NCBI GenBank assembly: GCA_034008185.1
Contig: CM067081.1
Location: 29,820,806-29,884,805, forward strand
Direction: 5' to 3'
Origin: Gorsachius magnificus
Taxonomy: Eukaryota; Chordata; Aves; Pelecaniformes; Ardeidae
DNA: 64,000 nt
Each line of letters starts with the position of its first letter. The first letter of the stretch is position 1. This document shows, piece after piece, positions 13,101 through 24,650 of the stretch. The notes under the pieces are model-generated. The model was given only the letters and a program-made list of their open reading frames with translations. It was not told the origin of the DNA and did no database searches. The position numbers were made by a program, and so were the translations under genes.

Positions 13101-16100
13101 TTTCTTGCAATTATCTCGTTGGTGCTGGCATCCAGCAATAGGATGGACAGATGCTCTGCTGTCACATTACCACCACTGTAGTACTGATACTCCACAGACA
13201 CCGTGTCATTGCTGAAGGCTACATGACCTGGGCGCTCCAACAGGAGATACTCCACTTCGCCAAGAACTGAAATGAAAACAGTTTCACAACAGTGTTAAGA
13301 ACCAAAAAGACAACTGATTGCTCATCTACCTTATGGAAGAAAGAGAAGATTTTTGAAGTGGATATTTAAGAAGTGGTTCTTAAATTTTTTTTAAGTGAAT
13401 CAGTTCACAGAAAAAGATTCTAGCTATAGCAATTAAAGCTCACCACCTCTCCTTTGTGCAGGGACGTGGTTTGGAGCAGCTCAAAGTACAATGCAGTAAC
13501 ATGCTCAGGAAGGTTAAAAACAAGGTTTAAAACAAACAAACAAAACCCCAAAAGATTCACAGAAAACTTTATTTATCAGGACAGATTCTCAAACTTCTCA
13601 ACTTCTTTCACCTACAGATTCCAAAAGTCCACTTCACAGTGGCCAGCTGTTGTTCCGCTTACTTTAGCTATAATTTAGTGAAAAAAGGACAGTAGTTTCT
13701 TAATACAGAAACATGAAAAATGTCCCTCAAATTAAATAAAATAGGAAGTCTGCATGATGCTTTTTGAAGCCTCTTCTCTTGCTTGGTCTTATGAATCTTT
13801 CATTTTGCTCATTTGCATCACAGAGACACTTCAGTGAGAGAGCTGAAAATAACAGTGATGGTGACTGCAGCACTTTTCTTGTCTCAGATGTGGTGCAACA
13901 TGTCTAAATGACATCATTTCATTATAAATGGCGCAGTCTTTTTAAATGCACTTCTTGCATGACCATGTTTGTGCAAGTTGCCAAATTATCCTGAGACGTG
14001 CTGTAACTAGTGGGCATAGATGGTATCTAAAGCAATGGATTGGGAAAATCACATTTCCGTTCTCAGCTCAGCTAGCTTTTCTGCGTTGCTTTAAACTTAA
14101 GGATTTCAGACATAGAAAGGTTACCTGAAAAATGGGAACTGCATGCATCTCTCCCAGATACAGAATGTGCTGTGAGACATCTTTATTTAATTAATTGTCT
14201 GGGAAATGGCTTCAGACTTTTCGATGGAAGGTGCTACAGAAGTGTAAAACTTCAGTTAAAGCAATCCTTTCATAAGTAGGATCAACTAACAATACTTTGA
14301 CTTGTTAAATCTGTTACACATGTCTTAAGATTACTTCAAAGAAACTTTTGCTGGAAAAACACTGCAACTGCCAAGGCAAGCACTCACCAGTCAGGAGTAG
14401 CAGGACTCATCTCACATAATATTAGACGCCTACCACTCTAAGCTTCAATTTGAGTTAGTCACCTTGGGTTCACTTTCTTGCCAGCAGGGCAAATTTTCAG
14501 GAAGAAATTCATCTGACCAGCTATAGACATTTACATCAGGGTGAGGTGCAGCGTGCACTAGAAGAGCCTATTACTCTCCACCAGCTGTAAAAAATACGCA
14601 GCTCCAACCACATCCATAAAGTCCGAATGAAGGTGCCATGCACAGCCTCACACATATAAATCATGCATATACTCTTACATATATGTACTATAACTCAGTC
14701 TTTAATTTGCAGTTCCACAAGATGCTGGACGGTGCTCTTGCGTTCTCTTTCTTCCATGGGTGGTCCCATGTATTATTGACTGCACATCATCCAAAATCCA
14801 TCCTGACAACACAGAATTATTCATTTCCCCCATAGACTTCTCTATTGTGCTCTTATCATAGTATATTAGTGCATTAGAAGTATTAATGAGTTTATCCTTC
14901 CAACAGCCCCAAAAGATGAGAGGATGTCACTATCCTTGTTTAGCATGTTAGGAACCAAGGCACAGGCACAGAGGTGAAAACTGTCAAGTACCAACCAATT
15001 ATGGATGCCCTAAGAAATCCAGGACCTGATTTTAAATACAATGGTCCTTCAGACATCCAAAGCAGGATCCCATTGATCCCAGCTGTGGTGAGCACGTAGC
15101 ACCCCAGCAAAACTGATCACAACTCAGACACTCAGGGAACAGGAAACAGACCCTGAATGCCTGTGAAAAATGGCTCTCTATGAATTGCCCAGCAACAGAT
15201 TCTCCTTGCTCTTCATGTTTTGGTTCTATCATCATCTGTGCCTGCCCATATTCTCCAGTCTTGTTCCTACCATCACCTACTCCAGTTTTCTTGGGTACTA
15301 TCCTAACTCCATTACCATTACCACAGTTCTCCAAACTCCTCCCTTCATCTCTTTGCCTTATAGCTCTTCCTGTTCCTTGGGCCTGCTACTAACTCCAGCA
15401 AGTTCCCAACTTTCTTGGTCACTGCTGGCATGACAGCATAGAGCACAGACAAGCAACTCTAGTGCCCAGTATTACAAATGGGGGGGGGGGGGGGGGGGGG
15501 GGGAACTCTGCTGCCCTGGGCTGGAGCACACACAGTATGGTGTGGGGCTGGCAAGAGGAGCCAGCGGGAGTCAGGACACATTTGACCCTTCAGAGAACCT
15601 CATCACTAACTCATCTGCAAGGACTTAGACCTAGGCCAAGTCTGGGTAAAGCTTCATAACAGCAGCAGAAAGCATGTCCCAGGCCACCAGGCACTCTAAC
15701 AAACATGAAGCTCCCACAACTGTGTTAGAGTTTCCCAGTGAAATGGTTGCAAGTTGCTGGGTTTTTGTTTCTTTGAATATGGGCAAAATGATGCATTTCT
15801 CTACAAAAAAAAAAATTGGATAGATTCAACTTAGCTGAAACATTATAAGGGAAAAAGAAATCAGACTATGGCAAAAACCCAGCATGAAAAATCTCTATGT
15901 CAAGCTTTAAACTTACAGCAAAAACATTCAAGTGATAGTAATGAAAAGCATTGATGTTTGTACCTACTGCTCTGTTGTCCTTACTCTCTTTTACAACTGC
16001 CTCGACTCTCTTCCACTATTGTTTATTTGGAATGGCTCAGACATGAAGAATTAACATCACTGTGTATGTGTGTGGGAGGACTGGAGAGAGGCCAGGGGAC

Positions 16101-18688
16101 CGCCATGTAGCTCCCATCAGCCCTAATGCAGATCACTTGGGAAGTGAGGAAAGCAAGCATTACGGGAGGATGCTGTTGCAGCATTGCACAGCTCTGGCTG
16201 GTGCACCCCAGCTCACAGCATCCTTTCCCCCATCTTTGGTTAATAACACAAGAACTTTGCACTCGTGGACAGCCCACACAGCAGTTTTTCATGATGCTCC
16301 AAAAGACACCAGTCAGAGGTAGCCAGCTTCCACTGCAACCTCCTTCAGCTGCCCTCTAGCCTATTGTACGCACATGACTGTGTCACATGCCAAAACTTGG
16401 TCCCAGTTGTTTGGACAGCCCATCAAGGGCAGCTTTCAATGCATTTGTATATTTTTGGTTGTCATTACAATGGTCTCCCATTGAATGGGGCCTGGCTGTG
16501 GCGCCAGCAGCCTGCCATAGGAGCCTTTGCAAGAACTCATGTTAGAAAGATCAAAAGGAAAGTCCTTGTTTTCATTGAAGAGTGAGAAGAATTATTTGAG
16601 GGTGCTATTCTGATACTTATTTATTTTTAATTGTGTTTAAGCCAACTTGGGTTGCGCTGTTGGCTTGTCAGCCACCAGTAGAACAGAGCTAAGAAGAACG
16701 AACACGTCAGAAAAACTGATAAGAAATGAGACTACTGTTTTGTTGTATGTTAGGGCTTTTTTTTAGCATTACAGTAATTTTCCAGGGCATACTGGATCAT
16801 TTAAAAAATAGTCTTGGTCTGAAACAGAGGTATGAGTGAAATAGTTATCTAAAAACTATGTACACATGAGATACTCAAAGATGTGTATACGTAGAACTGT
16901 TTGTTAAGTCATTTTCTGAATTACAGACTACCCTTTAATTGGAAATAAGGCAAAAGATCCGCCTCAAGTTTGCAGCAGAGATTCAGATCGTTAACTTCAC
17001 CTTGTAATTACCTACTGTGCCATGCTCTATAAAGTTCAGGAATACTATCTTTTCCCTCTGAGTCAACTAGTTGTGAATGCCTACAGGACTGGCTCACCAA
17101 GACCCAGTGGATATTGCAACCATTCACCTCACTTTTGGGTTAAGTGAATTTAATACTTACCTTCACTGCATTCCCCACTCAGTGCAGTGTTCCTAACTTG
17201 GCTATTTAACTTTGTCTTATTAAAGGAAGAAATGGTACTAAAAGCCATAGACGAGTGTCTCTGCTTCTACTGGAATTTAGTTCATCTAAAAGATGGCAAT
17301 TCTACGTTCTTTACACCTTCTCATCATCCCTTGTTCTAGAGCAGAGATGGAGCAAACGTAGAAGCAGGAGTAGCTGAGCATACTTATTATAGGCAACAAA
17401 TGAGTACTCAGATTTTTATCACTCACTCAAGGAAAGCAAACTGCATACATTTTTGGTCCATTCCTTTCCTTTATAACATATCTTCAGCCATTTGGTGTGT
17501 GAACTACCTGCTACCACAGCTCATTCCGTAAGCAGGGACTAAACCCTTTTTCCATTTTGTCCATGCTATAGACATTTCAGCAGTGCATGGATTAACCCTC
17601 TAGCATGGCTTGACAATGTACTGCAGCTGTCAGAACAACACCTCCTGTTAAATTAGGGATGTAATTTTTGAAAACATATGTATTATTTAGGAATTAAGAG
17701 TCCCATTTGCAAAATTTCTAATTCACTGTTCAATAAGGAATTAATTCCCTTTGCAAATGTACTTCCTACTTAGTGTAGTCTTGGAAAAGATATGCTGCCA
17801 TGCACAGGATGTCCCTCAGCTTGTAGACATCTTACAGTTGTCTAACTTGAACTTAGATGTCCAACCTCCCTCCTTGGCAGCTGATGGTGAGAAGGAGGTG
17901 CTTTCTCATTCCACACATGTCAGACTGCAGATGGGTTGGAGCTGCTTTCAATATGTGCTGATTTGTGCACGGACTACTCAGACGAGACTGATTGCCTCTG
18001 ACTAGCTGCCTAATTTTACATGACTAAAATTGAATGAATATGAATACCCTCCTTTGGCTTCTTACATAGTCAGAGGAAAGAAAACCTCTGTTGTTCTCCA
18101 AGTGGCAGCTAAGGTCCATTGGATGGAGGCTCACTCAATCATAGGAGGTTGCCTATACTGTAGATACTTACACCCCAGCCAGCCACCACAGATTCCTTTT
18201 ATAGTTAATGGAGAGAAACAGGTAGTTGTATAGCACCGTTCTGCCCATCCTGGTATGGATACCTAAAATAGGTCTATTTTTGATAACATTCATTAAATAC
18301 TATGAAATGCGAGTCTTACAAGAGAGCAGAGTTCCAGTTACTACTTCTAACACAGCTAGTCCCTTGACAATGCCCACGGAAATCTGTTCCTTTATCTTGT
18401 TTATTTCTCTGAGCAAATTTACAGCAGGAAAGGTTCCTGCCCTAAAGGAGCAGTTTATGCAAGCTGTATTTTCCACCTAAATACTGCATAAGATCTAGAC
18501 TGTATTCTGTATATATCAGTGGTGGCTTCTGTGGCATCTGATTTCAACAGATCACCTGGAAACAGCACCATCCAAAACCACCTTGTGAATATACATCTCG
18601 CAGTTTTCCCTTGATAGCTCTAATACTCACCGTAGTCACAGAGCACTACTAACAACAGATTTGAAAAATCTTTCAACATCTGTTTCAT
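3944..18688 (-). CDS. THSD1: Thrombospondin type-1 domain-containing protein 1, partial (three of four coding exons)
   Basis: THSD1 is a single-pass membrane protein of endothelial cells. It is known for supporting focal adhesion through its cytoplasmic tail and is linked in humans to intracranial aneurysm. Three coding exons join in phase: 18631-18688 (signal peptide), 12301-13266 (ectodomain) and 3944-4102 (TSP1 repeat). Together they give about 394 residues, close to half of the usual length of about 850. The N-terminus MKQMLKDFSNLLLVVLCDY is very close to the human protein, as are the exon junctions VLGEVEYLLL and QRNMETWSPW. The ectodomain has ten N-glycosylation sequons and the TSP1 repeat has the WSPWxxW and CSVTCG motifs. 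The gene is cut by the left edge of the window, not broken. Exon coordinates are read from GT/AG signals and phase. The identification is firm. Confidence 0.95.
4103..12300 (-). other. THSD1: THSD1 intron between ectodomain and TSP1 exons
   Basis: This is an 8.2-kb intron bounded by a GT donor at 12299-12300 and an AG acceptor at 4103-4104. It contains a 19-bp tandem duplication at 4888-4925 and a T-run followed by an A-run at 9701-9729. The roughly 190 bases next to the TSP1 acceptor stay open in the TSP1 reading frame and encode a hydrophobic stretch (see findings). I see no other exon. Confidence 0.75.
4888..4925 (+). repeat. Tandem direct repeat, 19-bp period, two copies
   Basis: The unit AAGCAGGACCACAAC plus four bases appears at 4888 and again at 4907, differing at two positions near the end of the unit. 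It is a local slippage-type duplication in a THSD1 intron with no apparent function. Confidence 0.85.
12301..13266 (-). CDS. THSD1: THSD1 ectodomain exon
   Basis: This 966-nt exon encodes about residues 20-342. The acceptor TTTCATTTCAG lies above 13266. The donor GTTTGT follows ATGG, so the last base G completes a Glu codon in the TSP1 exon. The reading begins VLGEVEYLLLERPGHV and contains FECFHFKSAGDF, EWPVFYIDLN, GPIDLLHKFGY and FNCTLFDVGKNKYCFD, which I recognise from mammalian THSD1. Ten N-X-S/T sequons mark it as extracellular: NDT, NVT, NQS, NGS, NKS, NET, NRT, NCT, NFS and NRS. If read past the donor, the frame stops after four more codons. This supports the donor chosen. Confidence 0.97.
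14890..15035 (+). repeat. Probable old MIR-type SINE fragment
   Basis: The segment follows the known MIR order: an 'ACAGCCCCaaaagatga' block, a 'tatccttgttta' block in place of the usual 'tatccccatttta', then 'aaccaaggcacaggcacagaggt' and 'ccaggacctgatttt'. Divergence is high, so this is a resemblance seen by eye and not an alignment. Confidence 0.45.
15480..15503 (+). repeat. Homopolymer of 24 G
   Basis: An uninterrupted run of 24 guanines lies in a THSD1 intron. On the transcribed RNA it is a C run. Runs like this are prone to length error in both replication and sequencing, and can form G-quadruplexes. Confidence 0.95.
18631..18688 (-). CDS. THSD1: THSD1 first coding exon (signal peptide)
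   Basis: The 58-nt coding part starts at an ATG with A at -3 and encodes MKQMLKDFSNLLLVVLCDY plus the first base of a Val codon. It ends at a strong donor, G|GTGAGT. The hydrophobic LLLVVL core fits a signal peptide. Human THSD1 begins almost identically, which fixes the start codon. Confidence 0.95.
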
Positions 18689-18725
18689 TCTGACCAGTGA
18701 GATCCCGGGTCCTTTTACTCCTCAT
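18636..18725 (-). other. Candidate overlapping upstream ORF in THSD1 leader
   Basis: An ATG with G at -3 sits 37 nt upstream of the THSD1 start, in a different frame. It opens a 29-codon frame that passes over the main ATG and stops at TGA within the signal-peptide exon. Overlapping upstream frames usually lower translation of the main frame. That effect here is inference. Confidence 0.4.
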
Positions 18726-18772
18726 GTCCCTTCTCCAGCTCCGAAGTGCAGGCACTTTTTTTCCAAGAACAC
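18689..18772 (-). other. THSD1: THSD1 5' untranslated part of the first coding exon
   Basis: The sequence upstream of the ATG runs back to an acceptor, TTTTTAACTTTCAG, at 18773-18786. An 84-nt leader therefore precedes the coding start in this exon. A further non-coding exon must lie upstream, and 24576 is a candidate for its end. The leader contains an ATG at 18725 that is out of frame with the main start. Confidence 0.6.
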
Positions 18773-21700
18773 CTGAAAGTTAAAAAATTACAGCTGTGTT
18801 GACTTTGCTTCATAAAACACAAGAAGCCAGACATCCCACTAATAAGACAAAAAAAATGCTCTATTAATCAACACTTTTCTCCCATTTACTTAAAAATTAT
18901 TAATACTGTATCAATGGATCTGAATAAGCACAATTACAATTTACTGTACAATACATTTTCCCTCCTGAAACGTCAGGTCCTGAGACAGAACAACAGAGAC
19001 AGGTCACAACAATTTACCTTTGCACTGCAGTAACTGCTGCTGTGCATGGCTTATATTAAGATCAAGACTCATGATAGTGAAATAATAAGTATTTTATACA
19101 AAATGTAACTCTGACCTCAGCACATACCGATACTGGAGATTTACTGCTACCACACGATTTGTATCACTTACTGTCAACTGCTTTCAAGCATGAGAGACTA
19201 AGCAGAAAGCTACCATTTTGGTCCTCGAACTGCCCTGTTATTCAGATCTAGTAATTTATTTAGTTATCTTACTAGATTTATAAAAGATCTGTAACTGCCT
19301 TTTATGTCATTCAGACTGATCAGATGGAGAAGGTGTCCACTTTTTTGTCCATAATTTTTAAGTTTACATTCTCTGCAGCCTTGGTTAAGCCAACAAAAAA
19401 ATAGAGTGCCTTTTGGCAAGTTTCACAATTTTATGTCCATGTGCTTTAAACTAGTCTTTATGATTCTTGTATCAATCACATAGAACAGGTTGGAAGCACA
19501 ATGACAGCAGCCAAACTAACAGTTTGGTTCAGAAACAGAAGTAGGGGAGAACCTAAAAAGAGAAGAAAGATCTAGCTCAAGGGAACCGTTCTCAAAATAC
19601 AAGAACTGCTCTTTTGTATCACATAGGAGCGCCAGCAAGTCAGTCTTACTGTGCTCACTGTCACGCAAACATGCAAGAAAGTTCTTGTTCCATAAAGTTT
19701 ACAACCTGATGAGAGACATCTGGCACCAGAGCAGGCAGAAGTTAGGAGGGAACAAAACTGCGGAGCATAAAGCTAAAACATAGGAACCAGGTACGGCAAA
19801 GATCAGGTACGTCTTTAGGAATCATAAATGAGATATTTCAACAATTACATTGCTAGACGTGTTGAGCTACGAGACAGCAGACGTGTTATGTGAAAGCTTT
19901 TTAAACTGTTCTCTGTGCCAAGTGGCTGGAGAGAATAATTTCTGAGAAAAGACTAACAGCACGGCTTTGCTCAGTAAAAGCCCATCACAATAATAGCTGT
20001 ACATATCTGAAGGGAACAATCATCATCCGGCCCACGAACTTGACAAGGCTCCAGAAAGAATTAGATAGGGACAGTGATACCGCCACCACCCACAATTTCA
20101 CTTGATACGCCATAAATTACAGGAAGACAAACCTTATGCCTCAAGACAGGGGCGGGATGCTAGCAGAGGTCGGCAGAGACCAGCCTGCCTCCCCCGGCGG
20201 CCGCTCCGTAACTGCCCCTGGCCACCGGCAGCAGGCATGGCATGGCATCAGGCACATCATCCTTTTCACGTATTGGTGTTGTTGATCATTAATCAGTTAA
20301 TCAAAACAAAGAATCAAAATGGTCCAAGGAAGAAAAAGCAGGTTTCATTTAAAAAAAAAAAAAAATTGCCTTGGCCACTTGCGTAACTGCTCAAGGAAAA
20401 CAGCAGAAGTTACGCGGCGTTGCTGTAAACTGCTCTGAAATAAAGAGGGGAAAAAATGCTTTGTGGGCCACAACCGTGATTGTGCTGGATGATTTAACAG
20501 GTCTTTACCATTTCTAGCTTTCCCAGCTGTGTATTTTTCCAGTGGCTTTTACAAATACTTCTTTCAGAGAGTCACACACAGACAGGTGAAATTAAAATAA
20601 TCCTAATCTCAGTCTAATGAGCGACACGCTGCAGAGAGGAAACGAGGCTATGGAAGGGAGAACAAATCCTTGGGAAGAAAGAAAAAAGCCTGCATGGAAG
20701 AACGCTCTCAGTCAAGACAGCCACCTTGCATCTTCATTTGTGCGTGTCAGCCCGACGCAGGCAAGAGCAGCGTGGTTCACGGGACAGGGCGCCAGCGGGA
20801 GGCACAGGAGTCCCGACTTCTGCTCCTATTCCTGCCATCGCCAGGCACACGATGTCAGCACACTGCAGCATTAATCTGCTCCCCGCTTTCTCACCCCACC
20901 TCTCCTGCTCTGTATTTATAGTACAGACTTTGCAGGACAGGGACTCTTTCTAACCAAGCCCACGGATGGAGCCCAGCGCCAGGGCCCTTGGGCATTTCGG
21001 CAATGGCAATCATTCGTCAGACCAAAACCTCCTTCCCTCTCACCCTTCCCTCTGTGTTATCTTGGCTCACTTGGGAAAAGACTCCAGCATGCAGCGCGGG
21101 CAACACCCAGGCTAGAACTGGAGTATTTGAAACTGTACCAAAACTAACTTCCAATTAGTGAGATCAGATACCTCTGGAAGCCTAGCCCGGGGCTACTTCA
21201 CCCTCCACAAGCCTCTGCCGTCACCGCATCGCAGCAGGAGCCCTCCCACATCACATACAGCTACTTTAGGCTACCAGCTGCAATACAGCCCTACCTTTGA
21301 ACAAAGCTCCGATTAAAGTGACTCCATGAAGCCTCCCTGAATTTCTGCACCTTTGCTAGCTCAATTCTGATAGCAACTTTGAATGCAAGAATCACCGGGC
21401 CATTTCTGGTGCAGCATTGCCCCCTCCTTCTCCTCTCTTTCCCCACAGGTTTGTTCCTCTCCCCTCCTTCACTTCTCCCTGCTTTTGCCTTGCCTCAGTT
21501 TTGGACAGGCCTTACACTGACCTCTACGCTTGGTTTAGACTTCTCCCCTCTCCTCTCAGTCTTCCCTAAGCCAATGTCTTTGTAGACTTCTTCTCATTTT
21601 CAGGTCTTCCTCAAAAATCTCCACATCTTTACCTCCTGCCCCCCGCTCTATTATTTTTCTACTTTTCATATTCGCATAAAATTTTGCTTTCCAAGGCAGA

Positions 21701-24575
21701 CAGTACATCTTAAATGGTTTTGACTCTATTCAGATCTTCTACCTCAAGTTCATTAACTTAATGAGATGAAAAATGATCGAACAGAGAAGGCTATCAGACT
21801 TTGAATAATTGGCTTTTTAAATTTATTGCTCTCGTGGACAAGCACGGACTGAGACTCTATTGTGTGAGATGCAGATGAAGCACAGCAACATAAAAAGATG
21901 CTTTCTTCTTCCAAGAGACGGTGTAATGGGCTGACTGGAAGTGGAAGACTTCCTCTCCAAAGGGAATTGGAAATGACAGATGAGGAGGGGAAAAACCATA
22001 AAGGACCTTGGAAATGAAGACCAAGAGGCTGGTGTGCAACACGAATGACACAGGAAAACTTCAAGTCCCTGCTCTGCAACAGATTTCCTGTGCAATCTTG
22101 GTCACATTACTTAGTTTTCCTGTGTCACAGCTCTCTACTGCAAATGATACCTCCCTGTCTGGTAAGGGTATTATGAGAATAAATCCACCATGAGCTGCGA
22201 GGCTCACAGGCACTACTACTGTGTCAGGAACTGTGCAAACACCAATGATGCAATTTACAATTTTATTTATGGTATTTTTTTCAAATAAGTAACAGATTAT
22301 ATATATACTATTAGAGCTACATATGTTCATCTATTCAAATAATGGCCCTATTTCTCTATGTCATTAAAATCATAAAGTATTTTGTGACCATTTCAGTTTC
22401 ACAAAAAAAACCCCCAAAACCACCCACAACCAAACAAGCCAACCCAAAACAAACCACAAGCCAGCTGGATTTATGACTCCCAGTCCTTTTTTCAGCAGTA
22501 TCCAAGGCCAGAGAGCAGACATGACATTTCACAAACCAGCCACCTGTTCTGAGTGCTGTCACCTGCTGATTTAGCACAGCTAACCAGTTACCGGCTTCAT
22601 CAGCTGCAACCGTAGAGCATTCAGCAGCTATGCCCCCTTCATAAGGGAGATGAGAGGCAAACGAGCCCTGCGGTTAAGAAAAGGGCCATCAGGAATTAAT
22701 CAGCTATTCCATGACCAAGCACTGAGTTTCATGAGAACGCAAACTCAAGGCACGAGAAACCTCTGTGCTCTGGAGCCTCACTCGCACAAAGGGGAGTGCC
22801 ACTGATGGATCCCGTGTTTTGCCCCGATCATGGGCCCCCTCAGTCCTCCTCCTCTTTGCAAATCCCCTGCAAGAGCTGACCCCTCCCCTGCCTGAGCTCC
22901 ATCCTCCGTCAGGGCTCAGGAAGGGGCCTGTCCTCGCTCATCTCTCCCCCGAGCGCAGCCCTGCTGCCTCCTTGTCCCCCAGGCCCTGCTGCTCCAGGTG
23001 AAGGTGGACCCAGCCATGATACAGGACCTCCCCCACGACTCGGGGCGAGGTGGGAGAAGGGCTCGGGGAAGAAGCAAGTTGCGGGGGTCAGGTTGAGGAC
23101 TCATCCTCTAGGAGCCAGCCTGCCTCCGCCCCAAGCGCTGCCCTGATGGACCCAGGGAACCACCCAGGGTCTGGAGTGATGCTGTCAGAATAATAAAGTT
23201 ATTGACTGGATTATAAAACAAGCAAAACACTGCCAGAATGTAAAAGGAGAAAAAAAAAAAAAATCCCAGATGAAAACCAGTTTCCTTCATAGCTGTCCAT
23301 TAGTAAACATTTTTCAGTCGTATTTGCAACCCGAAATTTGCACAATTCCAGTCATGCATGAGAGGCTGACAGTAAAATAGGCTAGAGACGGAAAAGCCTG
23401 AAAGTCCCTAAATCCTCCCTACATTTCACTTGAGGCACACCAAGCAGCATGAACAGCAAAAAGAAATGTGTATCTGCAACATTTCCGCAAATTTAAGATA
23501 TTCTATCTGTATGGCAGGAAAGAGATTAATTATTTTCAACCAGCATTCGCTTATTGCAGTGTGGGATTAGGCAGCTATTGAAGTGTTACCACCTGCTGGG
23601 AATTTCAGAACTTCCCGTATAATCCTCTGCCTTCAACATTAAACAGGGAGCGCCTCAGGTGTGCCACCACATTTTACCAAAATCTAATCACTGCTGACCA
23701 GTCAGAGTGGTCAGGGTCAAAAATATGCTGCTTCTCGGAAGATACAGAGTTTAGCAAGGAAAGTACAGATGTGATGTCTGCCACAGCAGGGGGCTAGAGC
23801 TGACATCCTCAAAGGCATCTTTCATTCTTATTTACACATCAGAGAATTTTCCATTGTTATCAGATAATGGCTTTATTAAAATTATGCATCTAAATTCACT
23901 AGGCTGAAACTGACAGCACCAGATTCTCTGCGTGCAAGAAAAAAACCCCAATAATTAGCTGGTAAAGCCTATTTTCATCAACATTTAGGGTCCGATCTCA
24001 CAAAATCCTGGGATTTCTCAGCTCCTTTTGATATCAACTCAGCAATTCAAGAGCTAGCTGGCCAGCAACATCCATCCTTCGAAACCTAAGGGCTACAGTA
24101 GACTGAATATATGGATGAGCTTTACTTTGGAAAATGTACAGTGAAAATAAGTTTATTAATCATAAGGAGATTTGGGAAAGTGCCCAAGCAATAATAAATA
24201 ATGAATGCAAAGAATGAAACACATTAGATCACCCCTTTATGGCATAAGGGCTGGAACGCAGTCATCCATTCTTCCCTTTCCCCTCTAGATTTTTTATAAG
24301 ATATATATATGGGTCACTGTTTCTGGAATGCCCCTTTTAGTGAAGTTTATGTTAAAGATCATAGTATGGGGAATACACACCGCCCAGCTGAAATAATTAA
24401 AAATACGTTCGAGGGCTGAAACATCGTGAAGTATCAGTATTAAAAAGAGAACTGGGAAGCTGTCTCCCATGCTTTACGCTGATTTTGTCCTACACTCACA
24501 TGGTTTCGTCTAGCGACGGACATAAAGTAGAAATCACTAGGCGTACCGAAAAGCGCTAACATTAATCCCACTTAC
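18773..24575 (-). other. THSD1: Probable THSD1 first intron
   Basis: This is the interval between the inferred non-coding exon and the signal-peptide exon. It carries a MIR-like segment near 22055-22200 and A-rich runs at 20350 and 23251. The frames open on either strand have no domain I recognise. Calling it an intron depends on the proposed upstream exon. Confidence 0.5.
22055..22200 (+). repeat. Probable MIR-type SINE fragment
   Basis: The order 'tcttggtcacattacttagtt', 'cctgtgtcacag', 'ctgcaaatgatacctccctg' and 'gggtattatgagaataaat' follows the MIR consensus elements: 'gtcacttaa', 'cctcagttt', 'tgtaaaatggggataatacctacc' and 'gttgtgaggattaaat'. This is recognised by eye. Confidence 0.5.
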
Positions 24576-24650
24576 CGCAGGCTCGGAGTGACAAAAACAT
24601 TGCAATTACTTTACGTGCCCGCGCTACCTGCCCTTCGGGAGCGCTAAAAC
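24576..24650 (-). other. THSD1: Candidate non-coding first exon of THSD1 (3' end at 24576)
   Basis: A near-perfect splice donor, CCTGCG|GTAAGTGGG, ends here on the minus strand. It is about 5.8 kb upstream of the acceptor at 18773 and at the edge of a CpG island. THSD1 in other vertebrates has a non-coding first exon. The upstream limit of the exon cannot be read from sequence, and the value given is nominal. Confidence 0.4.

Larger units (their letters stand above)
13267..18630 (-). other. THSD1: THSD1 intron between signal-peptide and ectodomain exons
   Basis: This is a 5.4-kb intron bounded by GTGAGT at 18625-18630 and an AG at 13267-13268. It holds a diverged SINE-like segment near 14890-15035 and a 24-base G run at 15480-15503. 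No further exon was found. Confidence 0.8.

Noticed and set aside
22379..22465. A/C-rich tract that could be mistaken for a satellite
   Set aside because: Irregular AAAC-type low-complexity sequence with no fixed period.
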